The translations under genes were made by a program, and so were the position numbers. Below the pieces are notes generated by a model. It saw only the letters and a list, made by a program, of their open reading frames with translations. It had not been told where the DNA came from and did not search any database. 64,000 nucleotides of DNA from an uncultured Desulfobulbus sp. (lineage in GTDB: Bacteria; Desulfobacterota; Desulfobulbia; Desulfobulbales; Desulfobulbaceae): positions 1,458,001 to 1,522,000 of the forward strand of contig NZ_OY762276.1 in NCBI RefSeq assembly GCF_963665445.1, given 5' to 3'. Within the stretch, counting starts at the first letter, position 1; each line of letters opens with the position of its first letter. Shown in pieces: positions 54,201 through 62,911 of this stretch.

Positions 54201-54974
54201 TTGCCATTGCCGCACGTTGTTCCCCGCCCCGCCATTACCCGTGACACGCTTTTTGCCGGTTCGCTGGTCTGCAATCAGCCGACACAGGGGTACCGATTTT
54301 CCATCGATGCAGTGCTTGTAGCCCAGTTTGTGCAGCCCAAAGCACACCACAATGTCCTGGATCTCGGTTGCGGCAGCGGCATTGTCGGACTTATCCTGGC
54401 CTACCGCTCTGCCGAACTGACGGTGCATGGACTGGAAATCCAACCGGAGTTGGCATGCCTTGCCCGGGAAAATATCTGCGCCAACGGCTGGAGTGGGCGC
54501 ATGCAGATCATCGAAGGCGATGCATGTGCCATCGAAGGTTCCATCCAGGCGGAAACTTACGATCTGGTGGTCTGCAATCCTCCCTACGGTACAGCCAATG
54601 GCGGGCGCATCAACCCGAATCCCCAGGCTGCCAACGCCCGCCATGAACTGTGCGGTTCCCTGGAAGATTTTGTTCATGCCGCGGCCTTTACGGTGCGCAA
54701 CCGCGGCACGGTGGTTTTCGTCTATCCCGCCAGGCGGGGGGCGGCCCTGCTGCATATCCTGAGCTGCAATCGCCTCACGCCCAAGCGGATGCAGCCGGTG
54801 TACTCCTACCCGGAAGCGCAGACCGCCCGCCTGCTCCTGATCGAGGCAGTGAAAAACGGGGGCGAACAGTTCGAGATCATGGCACCGTTTTATGTTTACC
54901 ACCACAAAAATGGTCCGTACAGCCAGGCCATGCAGGCGCTTTACCTGGAGAATCCGTCATGCTCGCCAAGGTAA
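54201..54974 (+). CDS. tRNA1(Val) (adenine(37)-N6)-methyltransferase TrmN6-like
   Basis: A 257-residue SAM-dependent methyltransferase: [15 protein letters not shown] near residue 29, SAM loop [10 protein letters not shown] (52-61) and the N6-adenine motif NPPYG (126-130). The domain structure matches TrmN6/YfiC. TTG 54201 is used as start because AGGGAG lies four bases upstream and the frame has no earlier ATG. Its end overlaps the comM start by 16 nt. Confidence 0.85.
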   Translation: MPLPHVVPRPAITRDTLFAGSLVCNQPTQGYRFSIDAVLVAQFVQPKAHHNVLDLGCGSGIVGLILAYRSAELTVHGLEIQPELACLARENICANGWSGRMQIIEGDACAIEGSIQAETYDLVVCNPPYGTANGGRINPNPQAANARHELCGSLEDFVHAAAFTVRNRGTVVFVYPARRGAALLHILSCNRLTPKRMQPVYSYPEAQTARLLLIEAVKNGGEQFEIMAPFYVYHHKNGPYSQAMQALYLENPSCSPR

Positions 54975-56038
54975 ACAGCTGTGCGGTCAGCGGGGTCGAT
55001 GGTCTGCCTATCCAGGTCGAGGTTGATCTGTCCCTGGGGCTGCCTTCTTTTTCCACGGTCGGCCTGGCCGAGGGGGCGGTGCGTGAGGCCAAGGACCGGG
55101 TGCGGGCTGCCATAAAAAATGGCGGTTATGACTTTCCCCAGCGGCGAATAACCGTCAACCTGGCACCGGCCTCGGTCAAAAAAGAGGGCACCGGCTATGA
55201 CCTGCCGATCGCGCTTGGTATTCTTGCCGCCGGTGGCCTGATTTCCGCTGAGCAACTTGAACCGATGGCTATGGTCGGCGAACTGAGCCTGGATGGCAGT
55301 GTCAAGCCGGTGTCCGGTGTCCTGCCCATGGCATTGGCCGCCCGCGACCAGGGATTCAGCCGTTTTCTCGTGCCCCTTGCAAATGTGGCCGAAGCAGCCA
55401 TTGTTCGGGGATTGGAGGTGTACGGTATTGAGCGGCTTGACCAGGCGGTTGAATTCTGCGCCGGTCGTACCCTGCTTGCGCCGCTTGCCCTTGACCCGGC
55501 CGAACTTTTCGCGGCCCAAGAAGGGTATGGTATCGATTTCGCTGATGTCAAGGGGCAGGAGGCGGTCAAACGGGCCATGGAGATCGCTGCCGCCGGCGGG
55601 CATAATCTTCTGTTGAGCGGCATCCCGGGGACGGGGAAGACCATGATGGCCAGACGCCTGCCGACCATCATGCCCGATCTCAGTCTGGAGGAGGCCATCG
55701 AAACCACCAAAGTGTTTTCCACCGCCGGCTTGCTTCCGGAAAAGACACCGCTTCTGGTGACCCGCCCCTTTCGCGCGCCGCACCATACCGTGTCCGATGC
55801 CGGCCTGATCGGCGGCGGCCAGGTTCCGCGTCCCGGCGAGGTTTCCCTGGCCCACAACGGTGTCCTTTTTCTCGATGAGTTGCCCGAATTTAAAAAACAC
55901 GTCCTGGAGGTGCTGCGCCAGCCTCTCGAGGACGGCACGGTCACCATTGCCCGCGCCTCCACCAGCCTCAGCTTTCCGGCCCGGTTCACCCTGGTGGGGG
56001 CCATGAATCCCTGCCCAACGGGACAAGCAATTCATTGA
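54959..56038 (+). pseudogene. comM: YifB/ComM Mg-chelatase-like AAA+ ATPase, truncated by mobile element
   Basis: ComM is a branch-migration helicase that promotes integration of DNA taken up by transformation. The N-terminal Lon-like domain ([15 protein letters not shown]...) and the AAA+ domain with Walker A GIPGTGKT (about 221-228) and Walker [13 protein letters not shown] are complete. At residue about 353 the family motif NPCPCG should follow (...LVGAMNPCP), but the frame reads TGQAIH and stops. About 150 C-terminal residues are missing from a family length near 510. The rest should lie beyond the window, after the inserted element. An in-frame extension to 54650 is not used. Confidence 0.9.
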
Positions 56039-56333
56039 CCAATGTAACCAAGTTCACATCCTTGAGATTTCCCTACCCGTTCCATATCTTCATGAATCGC
56101 CCATTGCATACAATGACCTTGGACTACCCACTTATAAAAATGTTTATTCCAGCGCTGACATCTGTCAAATCCTGAAAATCAGGCAGGATACTTTCAGGGC
56201 AAGAGTACGCGCTGGCATGTATCCCAAGCCTACCCATTTCATCAGTGGATACTGGCGTTTTACTTTAGAAGAGATAAGGAACATCCTTCGACTGACGGAT
56301 CAGTTAAAAGCCCAAGGTAAAGTCAACCGATGA
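56007..56333 (+). CDS. AlpA/MerR-like HTH (excisionase-type) reading frame without a start codon
   Basis: The frame is open from 56007 to the TGA at 56331-56333 and ends in a clear helix-turn-helix protein: [20 protein letters not shown], then a wing-like [21 protein letters not shown], as in excisionases and AlpA-like factors. No ATG, GTG or TTG occurs in frame upstream of the HTH; the only ATG is inside it. The 5' end would therefore have to come from the other element end when the element is circular, or the gene is truncated. It sits exactly at the comM junction. Confidence 0.5.
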   Translation: MPAQRDKQFIDQCNQVHILEISLPVPYLHESPIAYNDLGLPTYKNVYSSADICQILKIRQDTFRARVRAGMYPKPTHFISGYWRFTLEEIRNILRLTDQLKAQGKVNR

Positions 56334-57417
56334 CCAATATTTGGTTCTCAACAGGATCTGCAATAAATATAACGTATAATCAACAGGTTAGTTCATACAA
56401 TTCCCCAGTTGTGTACATCATTGTGTATCAACCAGAGATAGTATTTAATAATAATTATCATTAATATCCATGTTCAATCTAGCTTCATACATCACCCTAC
56501 CCAATCAAGCAACACACATCCCCTGCTTGCCAGCATTCCATCCACCGAGAAGTACCATTCAAAACTGTTCCACGCATACCTGAGTCAACCATTCCAAAAA
56601 AGTTGAGATCTTATATCCTGAGCCCCATCTGAGATGAATGTATTCCGATAAGAATCAGCTTAATAATTATGATGGTTGTGACCAAATTTAATTATTATTG
56701 TTTTTCTATATACAGAATTCAATTTTTTTAAAAATTGAGTTTAATTGAAATTTAAAATTCAATTGATTTGGAGATTGTGAGATTGGGAGATGGAAAGATA
56801 GACCACTGGTGGATATCGGCCACAGAATGGACAAACGAGAACAATAAACACATATGATTCATGTTCATTGTGTTTGAGATATTAATTTTTAAAATTTAAT
56901 TTTTAGTAAAAGAAAAAAATAATTTAAAATAAAAATATGAACTAAATTTCATTCAAAAAACTGCTTTTTTATGAAATTTGAATGCAAGTATTCGTTGAAA
57001 ATAGAAATTTTATTTATTTTTCTAAAATTAAATTCAAAAATAAAATGATTATTTACTCTAAGAAATAGTTAAAATTTACAATTGTTAAGAACAGAACATA
57101 GAAACAATAAAAATACTAAATGTTCGGCAATCAATAACAACCTATCTCAAAGAAATAAGCATATAGCCACCTACAGCCATGGAACCTTGAACATGTATAA
57201 TCTATTTAAAACATTATTTTCTATTTTCATTTTGTTACTCATTGTTTGAATATATTCCTTATAAAATTATCAGTTTTTTATATTTAGTTAATATGTATGT
57301 ATCAAGGCTTGCCCAGGGAGTATCCGGACACAACTCGCGCTGCCACATACGATTTAAAGACTTCTCAATTATGTATATAATAACATATTTTGAAAAGAAA
57401 TGCAAATTTATCTCCAA

Positions 57418-57594
57418 TTATGGCCTGAGCTCTTGTTTCCAGGTATCGCTTAGAGCAATTTGGAGAAGTTCTCTTTTATAGTGCTGAGCTGGAAAGTCAC
57501 TCAACCATAATCGGTAACCAGGTAATCCATAGGGTCGGTCAAGTTCACCAGGAAACCAAGAATCCCTTGGAATGGTTCTGCTACCAAAACCAAA
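57418..57594 (-). pseudogene. C-terminal gene remnant interrupted by hairpin repeat
   Basis: On the minus strand a protein-like frame (SRTIPRDSWFPGELDRPYG, LPGYRLWLSDFPAQHYKREL, LQIALSDTWKQELRP) ends at a TAA at 57418-57420. Upstream it runs straight into repeat R1, where a TGA closes the frame at 57595. It looks like the end of a real gene whose 5' part was removed or displaced. Family not recognised. Confidence 0.45.
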
Positions 57595-57670
57595 TCAGTT
57601 TTTTCAAATAAATCTTGGTTTGATTTCAAAATCAAATCAGTTTTTCAAAAAATTATTTGATTTGATTTCA
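57589..57670. repeat. Tandem hairpin repeat R1
   Basis: Two tandem units of about 41 bp, each ACCAAATCAG-TTTTTT-C...TTTGATTT or close to it, able to fold as hairpins. It also contains the perfect dyad TTTGATTT-CA-AAATCAAA. It is nearly the same as R2. Confidence 0.75.
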
Positions 57671-57969
57671 CTCCTGAATGGGTCCAAATCAGCACATTTT
57701 CCCATGTATACATCAGGGAAATTGGCAGTTTTGGACCATTTTCTCAAGCAGATCTCAGGCTTTACAAAACGTAGATGTTATTGATTTTATTGATATACCA
57801 CCTCAATCTCTTACTTGGGCACTTCCCCTGAAGCAATGGCCTGTTGGCATGCTTATTCAATAATATCATCATCTTAGTTTAAAAAGGCAGATTTTCATTA
57901 TTTCCTGGATTTGTGCCAATCGGCAGATAGGGAAGCAGATGACAGGTTGGTGATCACAAGAGGAGTAAA

Positions 57970-58050
57970 ACCAAATCAGTTTTTTCAAATTATTCTTGGT
58001 TTGATTTCAAAACCAAATCAGTTTTTTCAAAAAATATCTGATTTGATTTT
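57970..58050. repeat. Tandem hairpin repeat R2
   Basis: Second copy of the two-unit repeat, 380 bp from R1 and in the same orientation, over 85% identical by eye. With R1 it gives four hairpin units, a spacing compatible with iterons, recombinase subsites or a small mobile repeat. Confidence 0.75.
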
Positions 58051-58444
58051 GGTCACCACTGGGAGAGGCTCGGATGAATCCCACTACTCCGGAACAGTTC
58101 CGATCCATCTTGGATCAGGTCAAAGTTTATAAAATCTGATTTCTCTATATAGTAAAAGAATAATATTCAATTTCATTTGGTCGTTGTAGGAATCGGACTA
58201 GACCAGATCGGATACCTCCCTTTGCCATGATGTCGCCCTTCAAGCTACCTGAGGGGCATCTTACATTCCTAGACCTTCTGAACTCTCATATCTTTTCCCA
58301 TTTTAAATTTTATTTTTATGAAAATGAATTTAATTGAGACCTATTTGTATATCTGTTTCTGTAGAATTTAAATGCATTTATCTATATTTTTATGTATAAT
58401 TAATTATATAAAACAAAATAAATTTAATTCGGGACTTAAATTCT

Positions 58445-59146
58445 ATGGTAAAAGCCTATGGATATTGCCGGGTTTCCGGTGTTGGCCAGATTGATGGCAA
58501 TGGGTTTGAGCGGCAGGAAGCAGCAATCTCAGAATTTGGAAAGTTGGCCAACATTGAGATAACCAAGATTTACCGGGAACAGGTATCAGGGACCAAGGAT
58601 GAAGAGTTCCGGGAAGTGTTTCAGGAGATGATAGCTGAGATACTTAAAAATGGAGTTCGGACAATAGTGGTTGAGGGGTTGGATCGGTTAGCTCGGGAAT
58701 ACCGGGTCCAGGAACAGCTCTTGATTTATCTGGTATCCAAAGAGATCACATTGATTGATTGCCGGACTGGGGAAAATGTGACAGAGGCCATCAGTTCTGA
58801 CCCAATGAAGAAAGCTATGGTTCAGATCCAGGGAATCTTCGCTGAACTGGAAAAGAATCTTCTTGTTAAAAAGCTGAGGATTGCTCGGGAGGCCAAACGA
58901 AAGACGGAGGGGAAGTGTGAGGGAAGGAAAGGATGGACCGAACAGGCTGAGAAGAGAGATCTGATCCTTGGGGAAATCAGGAGACTTCGGAGAAAACCCA
59001 AGAAACAGGACCGAATGACCTATGTTGAAGTAGCTAAGAGATTGAATGAGAGAGCATTAGAGGATGACCAGTACACCACTATTACCGGGAAACCATGGTC
59101 GGGACCAATGGTTCAGAACTTCATCCAAAGATATGAGAAGAAGTGA
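58445..59146 (+). CDS. Serine recombinase (resolvase/invertase family)
   Basis: A 233-residue small serine recombinase. The catalytic Ser11 lies in YGYCRVSG, followed by the conserved Q..AI, the VVEGLDRLAREYRVQEQLL helix with active-site Arg residues, and the dimer helix E (MKKAMVQIQGIFAELEKNLLVKKLRIAREAKR). The C-terminal DNA-binding part (about 150-233) is somewhat long and Arg/Lys rich (LRRKPKKQDRMTYVEVAKRLNER). It could resolve multimers of the circular element or invert or integrate DNA. Base composition is less AT-rich than the surroundings. No good ribosome-binding site precedes the ATG. Confidence 0.9.
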   Translation: MVKAYGYCRVSGVGQIDGNGFERQEAAISEFGKLANIEITKIYREQVSGTKDEEFREVFQEMIAEILKNGVRTIVVEGLDRLAREYRVQEQLLIYLVSKEITLIDCRTGENVTEAISSDPMKKAMVQIQGIFAELEKNLLVKKLRIAREAKRKTEGKCEGRKGWTEQAEKRDLILGEIRRLRRKPKKQDRMTYVEVAKRLNERALEDDQYTTITGKPWSGPMVQNFIQRYEKK

Positions 59147-59298
59147 TAACTGTGGACTACTCAGGTTTTAAGACAAGGAACGAAATCGGTTAAGTCACCT
59201 TCTTGGGGGAAACAGATTGATGCTATGGGATTCAGCTAGATAGAATTCGGACGGATCTAATCATTAAAATCTTCAGTTTTCTTTTTCCCCAATAAAAA

Positions 59299-59352
59299 GT
59301 AGGTAAATCTGACAATGCTAATATATATATTAGTATTGACTGAAATACCTAC
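59299..59352. repeat. 54-bp near-palindrome between recombinase and replication genes
   Basis: Two 27-bp arms match at 22 positions, from GTAGGTA at the outside to CTAATATA at the centre. It lies between the convergent serine recombinase and primase-helicase genes. The AT-rich centre and lack of a GC stem argue against a plain terminator; a recombinase crossover (res-type) site or an origin are the likelier readings. Confidence 0.6.
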
Positions 59353-59390
59353 ATTTTTAGATCCGTTCAATAGTTAGATTCGTAAAAAAA

Positions 59391-61814
59391 TCAGAATGTA
59401 GTAACCTTAGAAAACTTCTTTGTTTTTTTGTCAAAACTCATGATATAAACATTTAAACTAATATAATTAAAAATGAGCCATCTAGACATTCTCTTGAAAC
59501 TCCTAGGATGAAGAACTGGTATGATGACAATGCACTTTTTACCATTGTCCCTGAATCCTGAGTTTCTTCCAATTGATTGACTAACTTGTGTTTCAATCAA
59601 GATCTTTTGTATTAAAGGCTCAGATTCTTTTATTACTTCCTCTTCAGTTAGATTTTTCTTTCCGAGGTTATACTCAACCCATTTTGTTAAGTACTCTTTA
59701 TTATTCAGATAAAATTCAAGAATAACTATTTCAGTCTTCATTGTCCCGAAAACAACAGTATTCTCATCTGAAAGGTTATTCATACCCTTAACACCGAGAT
59801 GAGTTAAAGTTTCGTAATTTGAACATTTCAAACCGTCAGAAATGATCTTCAGATTATATTTAGCAAATAAACTAGCTTGATCTTCAAGAATTTCCTTTGA
59901 TGTGGAATGAACCAATAAATAACAAACATTATCAGCAGACAACTTCCATTCCAGGAAGCTGTCATCTTTTCTTCTCATATTAAATTCTTTATCTAATTCA
60001 AAAAGTTCATCCAACTCAAGAGTCATTTCAGAGAAATCAGAACCCCAAAAATAGATTTCAACTAAAGATCGTTCAGTAGTTAGAACTAAAATATCTTTAG
60101 TTTTGATAGTTTTATCCTTTTCTTTATGGCTAAAAACATCAAAAAATGATTTTTGTTTATAAATATAAAAATATTCAGTTTCATTACCCCAAGTGCTTGG
60201 GATCGTTAGACTTGGTTTTGACAATTTTTGACTATTATCGCTCGCCAATCTCTTCCACTCAGAATCAACAAATTCATCAAATATAATTGGTTTGTCGTCA
60301 CTCCATATATCTCCATGATTACACATCAACATTATCTTTAACTTTGCAGTCGTCATCAAGATAACAGAATCATATTTAATCTGATCGTTATTCTTTTTAT
60401 ATTCATAAAGTAATTTATATCTATCTGAATACGACAAAGAAGTAGTTTCTAAATATTTACTGAATGAAGGTTTTTTCTCATTTGAAAGATATTCATTGTA
60501 ATCTGAAATTAATGAATTGAATCCTTTATCTTTAAGTATTGTTTCAACGGAGAGTATTTTTCTATATTTCACACCGATACTATCAAGATACGCTGCCTTT
60601 TCATTCATATTCTCGTTTGTATATGTAGCGTAGATAAAATTATATTGTCTCCCAAGACTTAAAACAGTTGTTGATTTTCCTAGTCCCTCATTCGTGATTA
60701 GATAGTTATGCCATTTCTCTCTGTTTATACTTGGATCTAAAAATCTTTTTATTAACTTTGATATTTTGGCTTGAGTATCAGCTCTTACATCCTTCGGATT
60801 TTTTCGTTTTGCGAAATCATCCAGGGAAAAAATCGTTTCAAACTCCTTCCTCCGATTATTCTCGTTAACTCGATTATCAAATATATAATTAGGATTGTAC
60901 TCTTCAGAGTATGGGACATTGAAAACTCCAGGACCTTTATCATTTTCATCACGCCTAAACCTTAACGATTTTGAGCTAGAGCCAGGATCAAGTATCATTC
61001 CATACATATTCCTGACCTGCTTCCCGTATCCGTTTAATACCTCGCTCGGAATATCAGAGATTTTTTTTGCTGTCCTAGCTTTTGATATTTTTTTCAGCGT
61101 CTTTTGTGCTTTTAAATCAACATTATCAAGATGAAAATCATTTTTACCAAATTCAACATCAACAAGAATCGTGCTTATATTGCCGCCATTTTTATTATTA
61201 GCAATTGAACTGGCTGCAGGATCAACGGCATACCCATCAAAAAATTTTATAATTTCACTGTAATAAATTTTATATAGCTCTGCGCTATCAATTGGTTTCA
61301 AAGTTGGAATTAAGATATGCAACTTATTATGGTCTACTGTATGACTATGCGAAGTTGATAGAATATAATTATAATTTGAATTTTTAAGTATATCATGTGC
61401 TACGTCATAACTTATATATCTATTTGTAAGTTTATTTCCATCTTTGTCTTTATTATCAAAATCCAAGAATATAAAATCAGCCTGTATGCCATATATCTTT
61501 GAAGTGAGTTTGTTATAAGTCTTTGACGGAAGATATCCTACATTCTGAAGATTACCAGACATGAATACTTTCCAGGTATCTTCGTTCTTTAATTTTTGTT
61601 TTAAATTGACTCTTAACCAAGTTAACTTGCCGCTTTGAGCCTGAATTATCACCTGCTTTTTATCATCTTTATTCTTGACCCACTCAGGGTATTCTACCAC
61701 TGAAATTCTATATTGCTTATCCTGTGAATTCATAAATTCATTTCTATTTTTATATGTTTTGCTATTACTTGTATAAATATTATTATTACTTGTTGAGATT
61801 TCCTTTTCTGACAT
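59391..61814 (-). CDS. Replication initiator: AEP-like primase fused to a superfamily 1/2-type helicase
   Basis: An 807-residue protein with codon use as AT-rich as its surroundings. The N-terminal third has primase/polymerase-like motifs: FIFLDFDN (about 113-120) for the metal-binding acids, and STSHSHTVDHNKLHILIPT (about 145-165), the sxH..H.LHI pattern of archaeo-eukaryotic-type primases. The C-terminal part has Walker A NEGLGKST (about 372-380), Walker B KPIIFDEF (about 510) and a late QSIGRNSGFRDNGK (about 745-758) resembling helicase motif VI. ATG 61814 has AAAGGA upstream; an in-frame ATG at 61880 does not. It likely replicates the excised element. Confidence 0.65.
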   Translation of the reverse strand: MSEKEISTSNNNIYTSNSKTYKNRNEFMNSQDKQYRISVVEYPEWVKNKDDKKQVIIQAQSGKLTWLRVNLKQKLKNEDTWKVFMSGNLQNVGYLPSKTYNKLTSKIYGIQADFIFLDFDNKDKDGNKLTNRYISYDVAHDILKNSNYNYILSTSHSHTVDHNKLHILIPTLKPIDSAELYKIYYSEIIKFFDGYAVDPAASSIANNKNGGNISTILVDVEFGKNDFHLDNVDLKAQKTLKKISKARTAKKISDIPSEVLNGYGKQVRNMYGMILDPGSSSKSLRFRRDENDKGPGVFNVPYSEEYNPNYIFDNRVNENNRRKEFETIFSLDDFAKRKNPKDVRADTQAKISKLIKRFLDPSINREKWHNYLITNEGLGKSTTVLSLGRQYNFIYATYTNENMNEKAAYLDSIGVKYRKILSVETILKDKGFNSLISDYNEYLSNEKKPSFSKYLETTSLSYSDRYKLLYEYKKNNDQIKYDSVILMTTAKLKIMLMCNHGDIWSDDKPIIFDEFVDSEWKRLASDNSQKLSKPSLTIPSTWGNETEYFYIYKQKSFFDVFSHKEKDKTIKTKDILVLTTERSLVEIYFWGSDFSEMTLELDELFELDKEFNMRRKDDSFLEWKLSADNVCYLLVHSTSKEILEDQASLFAKYNLKIISDGLKCSNYETLTHLGVKGMNNLSDENTVVFGTMKTEIVILEFYLNNKEYLTKWVEYNLGKKNLTEEEVIKESEPLIQKILIETQVSQSIGRNSGFRDNGKKCIVIIPVLHPRSFKRMSRWLIFNYISLNVYIMSFDKKTKKFSKVTTF

Positions 61815-62044
61815 TTTAATTTTTTCCTTTCGTAATGGGGTATTTTTTCTATCTAAAGTTAATGCCCTTTTTAATTTCATTAATTATTTGTTTTCTACTT
61901 TATATTTTTGATTTAATTTTAAACTATATAATTATATCGTATTGATACAATGCATAATTAACACATAAACATATCATGTAACATATGTTCATAGTATTCG
62001 TCACAATCATTAAACGGATATATACAATCATTCGTTAATTCACA

Positions 62045-62191
62045 TTAAATGTTGTTGAGGTATTGTTTATCCTCTTCAGATGCCTCTTGCATAAAAACCT
62101 CTATCAATTCAATAAATGCTTCTGGTCCATTTCCATCAAAATCTTCTTCAATACATTGTTTTATAATTGAAATTTTCATCATTGCTTCCAT
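62045..62191 (-). CDS. Small acidic protein (48 aa) in the replication operon
   Basis: A 48-residue acidic protein (MEAMMKISIIKQCIEEDFDG, then NGPEAFIELIEVFMQEASEE, ending DKQYLNNI) with AGGAG six bases before the ATG. It follows the RHH gene by 14 bp and precedes the primase-helicase by about 230 bp. Function unknown; small acidic partners of copy-control or antitoxin systems are possible analogues. Confidence 0.6.
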   Translation of the reverse strand: MEAMMKISIIKQCIEEDFDGNGPEAFIELIEVFMQEASEEDKQYLNNI

Positions 62192-62205
62192 TGTTATCTC
62201 CTATT

Positions 62206-62370
62206 TTATAGTCCATATCGTTTTGGGTATTTTCTGTGCGTTTCTAAGAGCAAGTCTATTGCCATCCTAATTAGTTTTGACTTGCTCCATCTCAGATCCT
62301 TTTCAAGCTCTTCAAGTTGCTCAAGCTGATCCTGGGTAGCAGAGATTGAAAATGTTGTTGTTTTTCTCAT
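62206..62370 (-). CDS. CopG-like ribbon-helix-helix protein
   Basis: A 54-residue protein, MRKTTTFSIS followed by two helices (LEQLEELEKDLRWSKSKLIRMAIDLLL), the standard RHH/CopG layout of a beta strand for DNA contacts and a dimerising helix pair. GGAGGAG precedes the ATG. First gene of a minus-strand operon leading to the replication protein, as CopG precedes RepB in pMV158-type plasmids, so it probably represses its own promoter and controls copy number. Confidence 0.72.
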   Translation of the reverse strand: MRKTTTFSISATQDQLEQLEELEKDLRWSKSKLIRMAIDLLLETHRKYPKRYGL

Positions 62371-62398
62371 TATGGCTCCTCCATAGTATAATTTTTAA

Positions 62399-62423
62399 CA
62401 ACACAGCGTTGTTGATTGTGTTG
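62399..62423. promoter_or_regulatory. Operator dyad upstream of the CopG-like gene
   Basis: CAACACA...TGTGTTG dyad with an internal AACAAC repeat, just upstream of a TATACT -10-like element (complement of 62383-62388) and the CopG-like start. It is the natural binding site for an autoregulating RHH protein. Confidence 0.5.
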
Positions 62424-62531
62424 CTGTTATTATTATTTATATTTCTGGAATGCCCGAATCAGAAGAATCCGCCATTTTTTTCATTTTTTTACTAAATCTT
62501 AATATTTCTTAACAAACTAACATGCAACTAT

Positions 62532-62765
62532 GGCCGATGTAATGTGTTTTGGCGATTTCCCCAAGTACAGCAACTTGAACCTTTTCTCTGGAGTGTCGCC
62601 GATCTGCTCAGGGGGAATATGGATGCGTCCGAGTACAAGGACTATATTTTTGGAATGTTCTTCCTTAAACCTCTGTCGGATGCATTTGAGGAAGAATAAG
62701 AGAGGGTTATCTAGTCTTACCTAGACAAGGGAAAAACTCGCCCAGAGGATGCGCACTCTGAGTAA
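62532..62765 (+). pseudogene. hsdM: HsdM (type I restriction-modification methyltransferase) N-terminal remnant
   Basis: The frame reads [40 protein letters not shown], and EE followed by TAA. This is the hallmark start of HsdM ([25 protein letters not shown] in the family). It continues past that stop at 62697 as ERVI, a TAG, SYLDKGKTRPEDAHSE and a TAA. The M-subunit body, HsdS and HsdR are missing here. It marks a lost type I system, either cargo of the element or the scar of an older insertion. Confidence 0.8.
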
Positions 62766-62911
62766 GTTACTCTTAAACTTGAACACTCAGGACCAATGCT
62801 GCCAGGTGATCAGTGCGTAGTAATTTTTTGATTAAGATTCAGTCTGTTATAATTGCCATATTCAATTCATTGCGGTAAACATGCAAATACCACATTTTCA
62901 AGGAGACTTGC

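Larger units (their letters stand above)
56334..58444. other. AT-rich mosaic region without intact genes
   Basis: About 2.1 kb, very AT-rich in parts (56690-57250), with many small dyads such as ATTTCAT...ATGAAAT near 56947-56977. Within it are short protein-like pieces that stop early: MFNLASYITLPNQATHIPC from 56470; a signal-peptide-like MYNLFKTLFSIFILLLIV from 57194; MNPTTPEQFRSILDQV from 58073 behind GGGAGAGG; and MMSPFKLPEGHLTFLDLL from 58228. A minus-strand C-terminal remnant and two copies of a hairpin repeat are listed separately. None of these has a complete length. Replication origin or transfer sequences could also be here. Confidence 0.5.

Noticed and set aside
54650-54958. Upstream extension of comM
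   Set aside because: The extra frame overlaps the methyltransferase gene out of frame; the ComM family N-terminus begins at the ATG at 54959.
57589-58050. CRISPR array
   Set aside because: Only two loci with two units each, no regular spacers and no cas genes; the repeats are hairpins back to back.
58445-59146. IS607-type transposase
   Set aside because: The N-terminal HTH of IS607 TnpA is absent and no TnpB-like gene adjoins; the protein starts directly with the catalytic domain.
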